Shown piece by piece: positions 25,293-36,307 of a stretch of 64,000 nucleotides of DNA (positions within the stretch are counted from its first letter, which is position 1; each line of letters begins with the position of its first letter). A model generated the notes under the pieces. The model did no database searches. It had not been told where the DNA came from and worked only from the letters and a program-made list of their open reading frames with translations. The position numbers and the translations under genes are program-made. Source of the stretch: JBBROS01 sp965199595 (GTDB lineage Bacteria; Pseudomonadota; Alphaproteobacteria; Acetobacterales; Acetobacteraceae); assembly GCA_965199595.1 (NCBI GenBank), contig OZ241182.1, positions 1,674,001-1,738,000 on the forward strand. Direction: 5' to 3'.

Positions 25293-25340
25293 GGTGCGGC
25301 GTGCAGGGTGCGGCGTGCAGGGTGCGGCGTGCGGGGTGCG
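25293..25340. repeat. 14-bp direct tandem repeat, three copies plus partial
   Basis: GGTGCGGCGTGCAG occurs at 25,293-25,306 and 25,307-25,320, with a one-base variant at 25,321-25,334 and a partial fourth unit. It lies between the stop of the lipoprotein gene and the stop of a convergent binding-protein gene. A candidate variable-number repeat. Confidence 0.9.
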
Positions 25341-25362
25341 ACCGGGCGCCCGTGACCGGGTC

Positions 25363-26373
25363 TCAGCTGCCGCCCAGGCTTGCCGCCTGTTCGACGAAGT
25401 AATCGGTCCACCGCTCGGGCCGGGTGCGCACCGTGCCGATCCGCGCGAGGAAGTCGGCAAAGATCATGGTGCCGGCCGGGCGGGTCTCGAACACCATGTC
25501 GGGCTGTTTGAGCAGGGCGATCAGCTCGGCTTCGTCCATGTGGTCGCGGGAGAGTTCGAGGTAGTCCCGCGCCGCCGCCGCCGGGTCATTTCTGATGGCG
25601 GCCACGGCCTCGGCCGACGCGTCGATCAATGCCTGCACCATCACCGGCTCCCGTGCGACGTAGCGCGTGGTGGCGTAGTTGATGGAGGTGCTGAGGTTCG
25701 AACCCAGGATCTCCGCGGAGGTGGTGACCGCGTGGGCGCCGGGCACGTCCTTCAGCTCGCGCGCGATGAAGGGCGGCGAGGTGAAGTGGCTCGTCACCTC
25801 ATGCAGCGGATTGCGCATGGCGATGTAGCCGTCGGCATGGCCCATCTGCACCGTGTTGGCATTAAAGTGGCGCCAGTTCTCCGGCCCATACAGCTTCTCC
25901 GCCGCGATCTGCAGCAGGACCGCCTGCGTCGACACCAGCACGGTCGGCAGGGCGATGCGGTCGGACGGCCTGTAATCGGTCAGCTTGCGCAGCCGGTCCT
26001 CGCGCGAGATGAGCGTGGTCGGCAGCGATGAGTTCGCGACGATCCCCTTGACCCCGCCCTTGGTGCGGTCCCACAGCAGCAGCAGGTTGCCGGGGCCCGC
26101 GTTCACCACGTCGATGTTCCCGGCAAGCATGGCATCCGTGGCGTTGCCGCCACCCGGAAAGTCGGTCCATTCGGCGCGGGCATCGGGCAGGCCCAGCCGT
26201 GCCGCGTGCCGCTCCACCAGCCCGCGCTTCTGCATGACATAGGTGGGCAGGAAGTTGATCCCCTGGATGCGTCCGGTCCTGATCAGATGCGGGCTCTGTG
26301 CGCCGCCGATCGACGGCATGGCAAGGCCTGCCGAGAACCCGGTTGCCACCAGCAGGCTGCGTCTCGTCAACAT
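25363..26373 (-). CDS. ABC transporter substrate-binding protein, NMT1/SsuA-like
   Basis: 336 residues from ATG 26,373. MLTRRSLLVATGFSAGLAMP is a Tat-like signal. GINFLPTYVMQKRGLVERHA, then GGGNATDAMLAGNIDVVNAG, PGNLLLLWDRTKGGVKGIVA and ALIDASAEAVAAIRNDPAAA follow the pattern of nitrate/sulfonate/taurine-type binding proteins. No permease or ATPase genes adjoin it; the next gene upstream is another binding protein. Either orphan binding proteins share a distant permease or these are sensors. Start upstream of 26,373 rejected because the signal sequence begins here. Confidence 0.88.
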   Translation of the reverse strand: MLTRRSLLVATGFSAGLAMPSIGGAQSPHLIRTGRIQGINFLPTYVMQKRGLVERHAARLGLPDARAEWTDFPGGGNATDAMLAGNIDVVNAGPGNLLLLWDRTKGGVKGIVANSSLPTTLISREDRLRKLTDYRPSDRIALPTVLVSTQAVLLQIAAEKLYGPENWRHFNANTVQMGHADGYIAMRNPLHEVTSHFTSPPFIARELKDVPGAHAVTTSAEILGSNLSTSINYATTRYVAREPVMVQALIDASAEAVAAIRNDPAAAARDYLELSRDHMDEAELIALLKQPDMVFETRPAGTMIFADFLARIGTVRTRPERWTDYFVEQAASLGGS

Positions 26374-26453
26374 CGTTCGTTCCCTCGAGCTTATTGTCGG
26401 CCACGCGGGCCGGCATCCCGCAAGCCTATCCGATCGGAGGCGCGTGGATGCAG

Positions 26454-28022
26454 CTAATCCTTGCCGATGTTCCAGTAGGCGACCACTGGCGAGTTGAGGA
26501 CGCCCGTGAGGTTGCTGCGGTAGGCAATGGGCTGGGTGGCCTGGCCCAGCAGGCGATAGGGGTTCACGACGGCCAGGCGGCGTTGCAGCTGCACCAGGAT
26601 CGCGGGCCGGTCCGGCGCCGCCGCATTGGTATAGCGCACCCGCAGCGCCTCCACCTCGGCATCGCACGGCCAGCCCGCCAGGTTGCTGCGGTCGCATGGC
26701 ATATAGGCGAAGATGTTGGTGTTCGGGCTCCATGCGAGCACGCCGGGTTCGCCGCTGACATAGATGTTCCAGCCGCCGGCGTCAGGCGCGGCCTGGTTGG
26801 CGCTGCGGCTGACCACGGAGCCCCAGTCGCTCCACTCCATCTGCACGTTCAGCCCGGCCTTGCGCATCGCATCCGCCGCCACCTCCGCCATCGGTCCCAT
26901 GTACGAGATGTCCCGCGTCGCCGGCATCCGGATCGGCTCGCCCTTGTAGCCGGCCTCGGCCAGGAGTTGCCGAGCACGCACCAGGTTAGGGCCGAAATCC
27001 TCCGCGCCCGCCTCCGTGCCGTTCGGCGAGCCGCAGACGAAGAAGGAGTTGCACTTCTGGTAGAAGGCCGGGTCGCCGTAGCCGCCGGCCATCTCGTCAT
27101 CCTGGTCGATGATGTAGGCCAGGGCCAACCGGGCGCGCGGGTCGTTGAAGGGCGGATACAGCGAGTTGGGCCGCAGCACGGCCTGTCCGGCCAGCTCGGA
27201 CAGCACCTGGAGCCTGACGTCCCTGTTCCGGCGCAGCAGCGGCAGCAGGTCGTAGGAGGGGCGCTCCAGCAGATCGACCTCCCCGGCCTGCAGCGCGCTG
27301 GCGGCCGTGGCCTGGTCGGGCTGCACCAGGAACTCCACGCGGTCCACCTTCACCACACGCCCCCCGGCCAGCCCGTCCGGCGGCTCGTCGCGCGGCACGT
27401 AGTCGGGGTTGCGGTCATACACCACGCGGGCGCCGCTGACCCGCAGCTCCGTGTTGAACCTGAAGGGGCCGGAGCCGATCACGGAGGTGGCGGGCTTGCC
27501 GGGCTCGGGGATGTCGCGGGCGCGCATGATGATGGCGAAGTGCGAGGGCGCGGCGGCCAGCGTGTCCAGCAGGCCCGGCACCGGGGCCGAGAGCGTCCAC
27601 TCGAAGGTCTTGCCGTCCACCGCGGTCATCGCCGTCGTCACCGCCGCGACCTTCTTCGCCATGGCGTCGATGGTCATCCAGCGGCGCAGCGACGCGATGA
27701 CGTCCGCGGTGGTGACGGGCGAGCCGTCGTGGAACCTCAAGCCGTCGCGCAGGGTGAAGCGCCAGGTCAGCCCGTCCGGCGACGTGGTCCATTCCTTCGC
27801 CATCTGCGGCCTGGCCTGCAGCCTGCTGTCCCAGGCGAACAGGCTCTCCCACACCATGGTGCCGTGGATGGTGGAGATCCAGGCGGTGGTGAACAGCGGG
27901 TCCGTCACCACCACATCGGCTTGCGGCACGACGCGCAGCACCTTCAGCGGGGCCTGCGCCCAGGCCGGAATGGCTGCCAGGGTGGCCAGGCCAGCCAGCA
28001 GAGTGGTTTTGAAGCGAATCAT
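26454..28022 (-). CDS. ABC transporter substrate-binding protein, family 5 (peptide/nickel type)
   Basis: 522 residues, ATG at 28,022 overlapping the M20 peptidase stop (ATGA). The signal peptide is MIRFKTTLLAGLATLAAIPA with cleavage after AWA. SBP_bac_5 features are WTTSPDGLTWRFTLRDGLRF, then HDGSPVTTADVIASLRRW, IGSGPFRF and NDPRARLALAYIIDQDD. It binds peptides or other amphiphilic solutes in the periplasm. The coupling to an M20 peptidase and GMC oxidoreductase suggests a peptide or amide substrate degraded in the cytoplasm. No permease genes follow. Confidence 0.9.
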   Translation of the reverse strand: MIRFKTTLLAGLATLAAIPAWAQAPLKVLRVVPQADVVVTDPLFTTAWISTIHGTMVWESLFAWDSRLQARPQMAKEWTTSPDGLTWRFTLRDGLRFHDGSPVTTADVIASLRRWMTIDAMAKKVAAVTTAMTAVDGKTFEWTLSAPVPGLLDTLAAAPSHFAIIMRARDIPEPGKPATSVIGSGPFRFNTELRVSGARVVYDRNPDYVPRDEPPDGLAGGRVVKVDRVEFLVQPDQATAASALQAGEVDLLERPSYDLLPLLRRNRDVRLQVLSELAGQAVLRPNSLYPPFNDPRARLALAYIIDQDDEMAGGYGDPAFYQKCNSFFVCGSPNGTEAGAEDFGPNLVRARQLLAEAGYKGEPIRMPATRDISYMGPMAEVAADAMRKAGLNVQMEWSDWGSVVSRSANQAAPDAGGWNIYVSGEPGVLAWSPNTNIFAYMPCDRSNLAGWPCDAEVEALRVRYTNAAAPDRPAILVQLQRRLAVVNPYRLLGQATQPIAYRSNLTGVLNSPVVAYWNIGKD

Positions 28023-29452
28023 GGGGCGGGCTCCTGGATGGCCGGGACGGGGGCATGGAAGGCGGCCGGGTCCACCCGGCCCAGCTCCTCGAGCAGCATC
28101 ACCCAGGCGCGCAGGCCGAGCGGGATGGAGGAGAGGCGGAAGAACTCGTTGGGCGCGTGCACGTCCTCGTCCGGCAGGCCGAAGGCGAACATCAGCGTGT
28201 CGATGCCCAGCAGCGACTTGAACAACGCGGTGATCGGCACTGTCGCCGCCAGGCGCACCGGCACCGGCCTGCGGCCCAGCAGCCGTTCCAGCACCACGCT
28301 GCCCGCCCGCACCAGCGGGTGCGTGGGCGAGAGGCTGGACGCTGGTGACCCGGCGCCGCGCCCCTCGAACGCCAGCCGCACGCCGGGCGGGCAGCGCGCC
28401 ACCAGGTGCGCCTGCACCATCGCCCGGGCCTGCTCGGGGTCCTGACCCGCCACCAGGCGCATGGTCAGCTTGGCCCGCGCCTCCCGCGGGATCACGGTCT
28501 TGGCGCCCGCACCGGTGTAGCCGCCCCACATGCCGTTCACGTCGATGGCGGGGCGCAGCGTCAGCCGTTCGCGCAGGGTGTAGCCGGGCTCGCCCAGGGG
28601 CGCGGCGCCGACCTCGGCACAGAACGCGGCCTCGTCCACCGGAAAGGCCGCCGTGTCGTGCCGGGCCGAGTTGGTGGGTGGCGCCACGCTGTCGAGGTAG
28701 CCCGTGACGGCGATCCGCCCCTCCTCGTCATGCAGGCTCGCCACCAGCTTCGCCATCTCGTGCAGCGCGTTGCGAACGGCGCCGCCGTACCTGCCGGAGT
28801 GCAGGTCCTTGGCGGCGGTGGTCAGCTTGAACTCGAACCCGGTGTTGCCGCGGGCGCCGACGTTGATCGTGGGGATCGTGGCACTGGCCCGGCCGCCATC
28901 CGCCGACAGCATGGCATCGGCCCGCAGCAGATTGCCGTAACGTGCCACGATGGGGGGCAGGCTGGGGCTGCCGACCTCCTCCTCGCCTTCCAGGAACAGC
29001 TTGACGTTGACCGGGCAGCCGCCGGTCTGCTGCAGGTAGGCGGCCACGGCGGCGATGGCGATGACGGAGGAACCCTTGTCATCCGAGGCGCCGCGGCCGA
29101 ACAGGCAGCCGTCGCGCTCCGTGGGCTCGAAGGGCGGGCTGATCCACTCCTCCAGCGGATCCGGCGGCTGCACGTCATAATGCCCGTAGATCAGCAGGGT
29201 GGGCCTGCCCGGCGCACCGCTCCAGCTGCCATACAGGGCGGGATGGCCGCCGCCATCGAGCTGCCGCACCTCCTGCAGCCCCATCTCGCGGAACCAGTCC
29301 AGCAGATAGGTGCGGGTCGCCTGCATGCCGGGTTCATAGGCCGGGTCGGTGCTGACGCTGGGCAGGCGGATCAGGTCCTCCAGCCGGGCCCGGACGGCCT
29401 CCGCCTGGCTGGCCAGGGTATCCGCGACGGTGTTCACAACGGTATCGCTCAT
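28019..29452 (-). CDS. M20-family metallopeptidase (dipeptidase/carboxypeptidase)
   Basis: 477 residues from ATG 29,452, overlapping the preceding stop. Metal ligands appear in order: LLIYGHYDVQPPDPLEEW (His, Asp), FGRGASDDKGSSV (bridging Asp), LEGEEEVGSPSL (catalytic Glu, ligand Glu). A dimerisation domain follows (GNTGFEFKLTTAAKDLHSGR), and the final His is within DVHAPNEFFRL. It hydrolyses dipeptides or N-acyl amino acids. It is the middle gene of a three-gene overlapping unit with a GMC oxidoreductase and an SBP5. Confidence 0.92.
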   Translation of the reverse strand: MSDTVVNTVADTLASQAEAVRARLEDLIRLPSVSTDPAYEPGMQATRTYLLDWFREMGLQEVRQLDGGGHPALYGSWSGAPGRPTLLIYGHYDVQPPDPLEEWISPPFEPTERDGCLFGRGASDDKGSSVIAIAAVAAYLQQTGGCPVNVKLFLEGEEEVGSPSLPPIVARYGNLLRADAMLSADGGRASATIPTINVGARGNTGFEFKLTTAAKDLHSGRYGGAVRNALHEMAKLVASLHDEEGRIAVTGYLDSVAPPTNSARHDTAAFPVDEAAFCAEVGAAPLGEPGYTLRERLTLRPAIDVNGMWGGYTGAGAKTVIPREARAKLTMRLVAGQDPEQARAMVQAHLVARCPPGVRLAFEGRGAGSPASSLSPTHPLVRAGSVVLERLLGRRPVPVRLAATVPITALFKSLLGIDTLMFAFGLPDEDVHAPNEFFRLSSIPLGLRAWVMLLEELGRVDPAAFHAPVPAIQEPAP

Positions 29453-31023
29453 GCCGCGGCCCTCATGCGGTCCGCCATCCGTTCGGCGATCGCCACGGTG
29501 GTGAGATGCGTGTTGGCGCGCGGCACCTCCGGCATCACGGAGGCGTCGATCACGCGCAGCCCGGTGCAGCCGATCACCCGGCATTCCGGGTCCACCACGC
29601 TGCGGGCATCATCGGCGGCCCCCATGCGGCAGGTGCCGCTGGCGTGCTGGGCGTCGCCGCATTCCGCGAACAGCCATTCATCCATCTCCGCCTCGCTCAG
29701 CGCCTCGTCCATGGAGCGCCCGGTCAGGCCGTATTCGGCGCGATGGGCCACCGCCGCCACGCCATCCGCCAGGCAGATCTCACGCAGCCGCCGCACGCCG
29801 TCGCGCATGCGCACCAGGTCGCGCTCATCGGTCAGCATGCGTTCCTTGACGGCCGGGTCGATGGTGGGGTCCGGGGTGGTGATGCGGACATGGCCCTGGC
29901 TGAACGCCTGGTACACGGAGACGGCGATGCGCCCGCGCGACGAGTCCGGACCGTTTTTGGACAATGCGGCACCCGCCAGGTTGCCGGCGATCATGATCAT
30001 GTCGTTCTCGCCCGCACCCCCCAGGCCGGAGCCGTAGCGCAGGCAGCAATTGGTGTGGCGGTGCATCAGCGTATCCACCCGCGCCGTGTCGCGCAGGTGC
30101 AGCAGGGCACCCATGATCGGGTGGTCCAGCAGGTTCTCGCCCACCGGCAGCGCGGCGCGGACCGGGATGCCCAGCCGCTCCAGCAGCGCCGCCGGGCCGA
30201 TGCCGGAGCGCTGCAGGATGGCGGGCGAGTGGATGGCCCCGGCGCACAGGATCACCTCGCGCTGCGCCCGCGGCGTGTGCCGACGGCCGCCGGCCGTCAC
30301 GCGCACGCCGCTGGCATGCGGGCGGTTGCCCTCCAGCACGATGCCATCGACCAGGGCATGGCCGACGATGTGGAGGTTGGCCCGGTTGCGCGCAGGTTCC
30401 AGGTACCCATCATTGGTCGAGACCCGGCGCCCGGCGACCGAGTTGATGGCATAGGGCGAGGCGCCGGTGCCCTCGGGTGCATTGTGGTCCTCGCACCAGC
30501 CATATCCCAGCGCCAGCGCCGCGTCCCGCAGCGCCCGGTCCACGTTGCCCCAGTCCGCGATGGGGGCGCGATACACCGGGATGGGGCCGCTGCTGCCGTG
30601 ATACGGCGCGTCCGGGAAGTTGCGGTCGGTCTCGAGCTTGCGGAAATACGGCAGCATCGCGTCCCAGCCCCAGGCGGTGCAGCCCTGGGCCTCCCAGCGG
30701 TCCAGGTCGTCCGGCATGGCGCGGATGGCGATCTGCCCGTTGATGGTGGAGCTGCCGCCCATGGCCCGGCCGCGCCACAGCAGCCGGGGCTCCTGCGCTT
30801 CCGTGCGCCGGGCCATCAGCTGCGGCCAGCGGAAGTCGTCGTCGCCGATGGCGCGCATGGGGTTGGGGATCTGGATGTGCTCCGGCGTGTCCGCGGTGCG
30901 GAGGTCCTGGCCGGCTTCGAGCAGCAGCACGCGGTGGGCCGGGTTCTCGCTCAGCCGGGCGGCGAGGGTGGCGCCGGCGGAACCGCCGCCGATGATGATG
31001 GTGTCGTACTCGGTCTCGATCAT
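29449..31023 (-). CDS. GMC-family FAD oxidoreductase (choline dehydrogenase-like)
   Basis: 524 residues. YDTIIIGGGSAGATLAARLS is the FAD-binding motif; GRAMGGSSTINGQIAIR is GMC signature 1; CAGAIHSPAILQRSGIGPAA is signature 2; the catalytic His lies in HASGTCRMG. It oxidises an alcohol with FAD, passing electrons to a membrane carrier or oxygen. First gene of the minus-strand unit, divergent from a Liv-type transporter at 31,215. The substrate alcohol is not identifiable from sequence. Confidence 0.93.
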   Translation of the reverse strand: MIETEYDTIIIGGGSAGATLAARLSENPAHRVLLLEAGQDLRTADTPEHIQIPNPMRAIGDDDFRWPQLMARRTEAQEPRLLWRGRAMGGSSTINGQIAIRAMPDDLDRWEAQGCTAWGWDAMLPYFRKLETDRNFPDAPYHGSSGPIPVYRAPIADWGNVDRALRDAALALGYGWCEDHNAPEGTGASPYAINSVAGRRVSTNDGYLEPARNRANLHIVGHALVDGIVLEGNRPHASGVRVTAGGRRHTPRAQREVILCAGAIHSPAILQRSGIGPAALLERLGIPVRAALPVGENLLDHPIMGALLHLRDTARVDTLMHRHTNCCLRYGSGLGGAGENDMIMIAGNLAGAALSKNGPDSSRGRIAVSVYQAFSQGHVRITTPDPTIDPAVKERMLTDERDLVRMRDGVRRLREICLADGVAAVAHRAEYGLTGRSMDEALSEAEMDEWLFAECGDAQHASGTCRMGAADDARSVVDPECRVIGCTGLRVIDASVMPEVPRANTHLTTVAIAERMADRMRAAA

Positions 31024-31214
31024 CCGGACCTGCCCGCTGGTTGCAGCACGAGAGTGTCGGTTGGCCGCCTGTCTGTGAAGCCCTGCACCACGTCCTGCGG
31101 GGTTGGCGCGAGCAGCCGGCCGTTCCAGGTCTGGCAGATTGCTACCGGGGGCGAAACCAGTCTAGGCTTTCGGCAAAGGGGGCGGCACTGCTCCCAGCGT
31201 CACGGGAGCCGTCC

Positions 31215-32438
31215 ATGAAGACCCTTCTACTCGCGTCCTGCGCCATGCTTGCCGCGGCCTCGGCCTTTGCCGCGGACCCGATCAAGATCGCCGTCATCTC
31301 GGAGAACTCGGCCATCTCCGGCATCGCGATCCCCAACGCGGCGCAGGTCGCGGCCGACGAGATCAACGCCAAGGGCGGGGTGGACGGCCGACCGATCGAG
31401 CTTGTGCTGTATGACGATCACAATTCGGCCGCCGATGCGGTGCGCGCCTTCCAGCGCGCCTCCAGCCAGGACCACGCGGTCGCCGTGATCGCCAGCTACA
31501 CCAGCGAGGTGGCGCTGGCGCTGGAACCCTGGGCCGGGCGGCTCAAGCTGCCGTTCATCACTCCGGGTGCCGCGAGCGACGAGTTGGGCAAGCGCATCCA
31601 CGGCGACTACGAGCACCTGAAATACGCCTTCCACGGCTATCTCGCCTCCGCCTTCCTGGCGCAGTCCGTGTGCGACGCCGCCAAGGACCTGCTGGTGGAC
31701 CAGCTGCACATGAAGACGGCCGTGATCTTCAGCGAGGACGCCGCCTGGACCACGCCGCTCGATGCCGGCTACAAGGCCTGCCTGCCCAAGATCGGCATCC
31801 AGGTGGTCGACCACATCCGCGTCAATCCGGACACCACGGACTTCACGCCGATCTTCAACCGGATCGAGGCCAAGAAGCCCGATGTGATGATCACCGGCAT
31901 CAGCCACGTGGGGGTGCAGCCCACGGTGCAATGGGCGAACCAGCAGGTGCCGATCCCGATGTTCGGCATCTCCTCCCAGGCGACCAGCAGCACCTTCTGG
32001 AAGGACACCAACGGCCAGGCGGAGGGTGTGGTGATGCAGCTCATCGCCTCGGACGCGGTCGCCACCACGGCCAAGACCCTGCCGTTCGCGCAGGCCTACA
32101 CCAAGCGGTTCGGGGTGACGCCGGCCTACACCGGCTACACCACCTATGACGAGGTCTATATCATCGCGGATGCCATCCACCGGGCCGGCAGCACCGACCC
32201 CGACAAGATGGTGGCGGCGCTGGAGACCACCGACTGGCAGGGCACGGTCGGCCGCATGCGGTTCTTCGGCAAGGATGACCCCTTCACCCATGCGCTGATC
32301 TACGGGAAGGATGGGGTGAGCGGCCTGGTGGTGCAATGGCACGAAGGCAAGCAGGTGCCGGTCTGGCCGTTGAACCTGGCGGGGGTGCAGAAGATGACCT
32401 TCCCGGCTTTCGTAAAGGTCGGCACGGCCGCGAAGTAG
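31215..32438 (+). CDS. Branched-chain amino acid-type ABC substrate-binding protein (LivJ/K family)
   Basis: 407 residues from ATG 31,215, with signal peptide MKTLLLASCAMLAAASAFAA. Peripla_BP_6 features: IKIAVISENSAISGIAIPNA, GGVDGRPIELVLYDDHNSAA, then VIASYTSEVALALEPWAGRL and TGYTTYDEVYIIADAI. It feeds the LivH-LivM-LivGF genes that follow. Liv-type systems take amino acids but also aromatic acids, amides and other small acids; the ligand is unknown. Confidence 0.9.
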   Translation: MKTLLLASCAMLAAASAFAADPIKIAVISENSAISGIAIPNAAQVAADEINAKGGVDGRPIELVLYDDHNSAADAVRAFQRASSQDHAVAVIASYTSEVALALEPWAGRLKLPFITPGAASDELGKRIHGDYEHLKYAFHGYLASAFLAQSVCDAAKDLLVDQLHMKTAVIFSEDAAWTTPLDAGYKACLPKIGIQVVDHIRVNPDTTDFTPIFNRIEAKKPDVMITGISHVGVQPTVQWANQQVPIPMFGISSQATSSTFWKDTNGQAEGVVMQLIASDAVATTAKTLPFAQAYTKRFGVTPAYTGYTTYDEVYIIADAIHRAGSTDPDKMVAALETTDWQGTVGRMRFFGKDDPFTHALIYGKDGVSGLVVQWHEGKQVPVWPLNLAGVQKMTFPAFVKVGTAAK

Positions 32439-32471
32439 CATGGCGGCCCCCCCACGGAGCCGGGCGGCACC

Positions 32472-33344
32472 ATGACGCTGGCGCTGCAGATCCTCATCGA
32501 CGGCTTCGCCATCAGCGCGCTGTATGCGCTGGGCGCCACCGGCTTCACCCTGATGTTCGGCGTCTCGGGCGTGCTGAACCTGGCGCATGGCGGCACCATG
32601 CTGGTGGCCGCCGTCGTCGCCTGGTGGGTGGCGGACCAGGCCGGGGCCTATGGCGGCGCGCTCGCCGGGCTGCTGGCCGGGGTCGCCTGCGCGTTTGTCA
32701 CCTACCTCATGATCGTCCGGCCCATCGGGCGCAGCCGGGCCATCCCGCCGGAGGAGAAGGAGATCTTCGTGCTCACCGGCACGCTGCTGTGGGGCATCAT
32801 GATCCAGGAGGCGGTGGCCTATTTCGCCACCACCAGCCCGCACACGGTGCGCCCGCTGATCGCCGGGGTGGTGAACCTGGCCGGTGTCCGCACACCGACG
32901 AACGAGCTGCTCACCGCCGCCATCTGCTGGATCGCGATCGGCGTGCTCTGGCTGCTGATCAACCGCACACAGACCGGCAAGGCGCTGCTCGCCGCCTCCA
33001 TCAACCCGCGGGCGCTGACCCTGCTGGGCTATGAGCTGTCGCAGATCCACCTGCTGGTCTGGGCCATCTATGGCGTGCTGGCCGGGGTGGCGGGCGTGCT
33101 GCTGGGCGCCTTCCTCGGCGTCAGCTCGGAGAATGCCGGCACCCTGACGGCCAGTGCCTTCTCCATCGTGGTGCTGGGCGGGCTGGGCAGCGTGTCCGGC
33201 TCCCTGCTCGCCGCCTATGCGGTCGGCTACCTCGAGACGCTCACGGCCTACCTGATCAGCCCGTCCTGGCGCACCATCCCCTCGCTGCTGCTGCTGATCG
33301 CCGTGGTGTACGTGCGGCCGCAGGGCCTGCTGGGGCGCCGCTAG
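32472..33344 (+). CDS. livH: Branched-chain amino acid-type ABC permease LivH
   Basis: 290 residues, about eight membrane helices. ALYALGATGFTLMFGVSGVL then NLAHGGTMLVAAVVAWWVAD is the characteristic LivH N-terminus; GIRPLI-type region and INPRALTLLGYELSQIHLLV (EAA-like loop) follow. One half of the channel. Begins 33 bp after the binding-protein stop. Confidence 0.92.
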   Translation: MTLALQILIDGFAISALYALGATGFTLMFGVSGVLNLAHGGTMLVAAVVAWWVADQAGAYGGALAGLLAGVACAFVTYLMIVRPIGRSRAIPPEEKEIFVLTGTLLWGIMIQEAVAYFATTSPHTVRPLIAGVVNLAGVRTPTNELLTAAICWIAIGVLWLLINRTQTGKALLAASINPRALTLLGYELSQIHLLVWAIYGVLAGVAGVLLGAFLGVSSENAGTLTASAFSIVVLGGLGSVSGSLLAAYAVGYLETLTAYLISPSWRTIPSLLLLIAVVYVRPQGLLGRR

Positions 33345-33397
33345 TGGCCCGTCCCCGCCCGTCGCCGCCGCATCACCGTCCGGCGGCAGGACGCTAG

Positions 33398-34317
33398 GTG
33401 CGGCTCGTGCTCGCCTGCCTGGTCGTGCTCGCCCTGCTGGCCGGGCTGCCCCTGGTGGTCTCGGCCTATATCCTCGGCCTGCTGACCCTGGCCTACTATT
33501 TCGGCGTGTTCGCCATGTCGTGGGACCTACTGTTCGGCTTCGCGGGCGAGGTGAACTTCGGCCCCACCTTCCTGATCGGCATCGGCGCCTATGGGGCCGG
33601 GCTGCTCAACAGCCAGGCCGGCTGGCCGGTGCCGGCCTGCGTCGCGGGCGGGGCGGTGCTCGCGGTGCTGGGCGGCGTGCTGCTGGCCCTGCCGGCGCTG
33701 CGGCTGCGCGGCCCCTATTTCGGCCTGGTCACCCTGGTCGCGGTGCTGCTGCTGACCCAGGCGGTCACCATCGGCGCGCACTGGACCGGCGGCGAGATCG
33801 GCCTGTCGCTGCCCGACGTGCTGTCGATCGACGACAGCACCAACTACTGGATCGCGCTCGGCTTCATGGGCGTGTCCGGCCTGTGCCTGCTGCTGCTGTC
33901 GCGCTCCCCGGTCGGGCTGATCCTGCAGGCCTGCGGCCAGGACCCGGTCGAGGCCGCCGCCCTGGGCTTCAACGTGGGCAAGCACAAGCTGGCGGCCTTC
34001 TGCGTCAGCGCCCTGTTCAGCGGCCTGTCCGGCGCGATGCTGGTATTCTACTTCGGCACTGTCTCGCCGGGCACCGTGATCGACATTGCGGTGGGTGTGC
34101 AGGTCATCATCGCCGCGGTGCTGGGCGGCCGGCGCACCATCATCGGTGCCGCGATCGGCGCCGTGTTCCTGATCGTCGCCGGTGAGCTGCTGCGGCCGTT
34201 GGGCCAGCTCTCCACCTTCGTGGTCTCGGCCGTGGCCCTCGGCGTCATCCTGTTCTTCCCCGACGGCCTGCTCGGCTACGTGCTGCACCGGCCAGGCCGC
34301 GCGGACGCCACCCGGCC

Positions 34318-34321
<4 letters not shown>
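33398..34321 (+). CDS. livM: Branched-chain amino acid-type ABC permease LivM
   Basis: 307 residues from GTG 33,398; an ATG is not available. VFAMSWDLLFGFAGEVNFGP, then TFLIGIGAYGAGLLN, is the LivM signature, and GQDPVEAAALGFNVGKHKLA is the ATPase-coupling loop. Second channel half. The stop overlaps the start of the ATPase fusion gene (ATGA, 34,318-34,321). Confidence 0.92.
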
Positions 34322-35781
<1,460 letters not shown>

Positions 35782-35819
35782 GCCAGGGTTCGGTCGGATG
35801 GGGAAGGGTCTGGCCGCGT

Positions 35820-36260
35820 TCAGCGCGGGGCGCGATGCGGCACGTCTTCCTCGCTCCGGCGGTCATACAGCTGGCGGGACTGCTCGACCGTCCCACGATG
35901 CTCGATCGCCCACTGGCCCAGGGCTTCAACCGGCTCCCGCAGCGAACGGCCGAGTTCGGTGAGGGCGTAGCTGACCTTGGGCGGGATGCTCGGGTGGAAG
36001 GTGCGTTCCACGAGGCCGTCGCGCTCCAGTCCGCGAAGCGTCAAGGTCAGCATACGCTGCGAGATGCCGTTCACCAGCCGCTTCAACTCGTTGAAACGGA
36101 TCGTCTCATCGGCGAGCGACATGACGACCAGCACGCTCCATTTTTCGCCGATCCGCGCGAGGATGCCGTTGACCGCGGTGCACCGGGCCGTCGTGTGACC
36201 GCCGGGTGAGGCCAGCGGGTCGGCTGTGCGGGTGGTGACATCGGTGTGCCCGGGTTCCAT
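35820..36260 (-). CDS. HxlR-family winged-helix transcriptional regulator
   Basis: 146 residues. CTAVNGILARIGEKWSVLVV, then RFNELKRLVNGISQRMLTLT and LRGLERDGLVERTFHPSIPP with KVSYALTELGRSLREPVEAL, is the full HxlR domain; the first Cys (near residue 27) is in the position of the redox-sensing Cys of the QorR/YodB-type regulators. Divergent from the azoreductase gene, with an inverted repeat between them. Such pairs commonly respond to quinones, diamide or electrophiles. Confidence 0.92.
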   Translation of the reverse strand: MEPGHTDVTTRTADPLASPGGHTTARCTAVNGILARIGEKWSVLVVMSLADETIRFNELKRLVNGISQRMLTLTLRGLERDGLVERTFHPSIPPKVSYALTELGRSLREPVEALGQWAIEHRGTVEQSRQLYDRRSEEDVPHRAPR

Positions 36261-36307
36261 GGATGTGCCTTCTTGCGAGCGGGAGAGCGGTGCCTCATCT
36301 AGCCCTG

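Noticed and set aside
25293..25340. CRISPR-like array
   Set aside because: Units of 14 bp are contiguous with no spacers and there are no cas genes.
26298..28445. A 715-codon plus-strand reading frame opposite the SBP5 and M20 genes
   Set aside because: The minus strand encodes full family proteins with signal peptide and metal motifs; the plus frame is low-complexity Arg/His/Gly-rich, the usual antisense artefact in GC-rich DNA.
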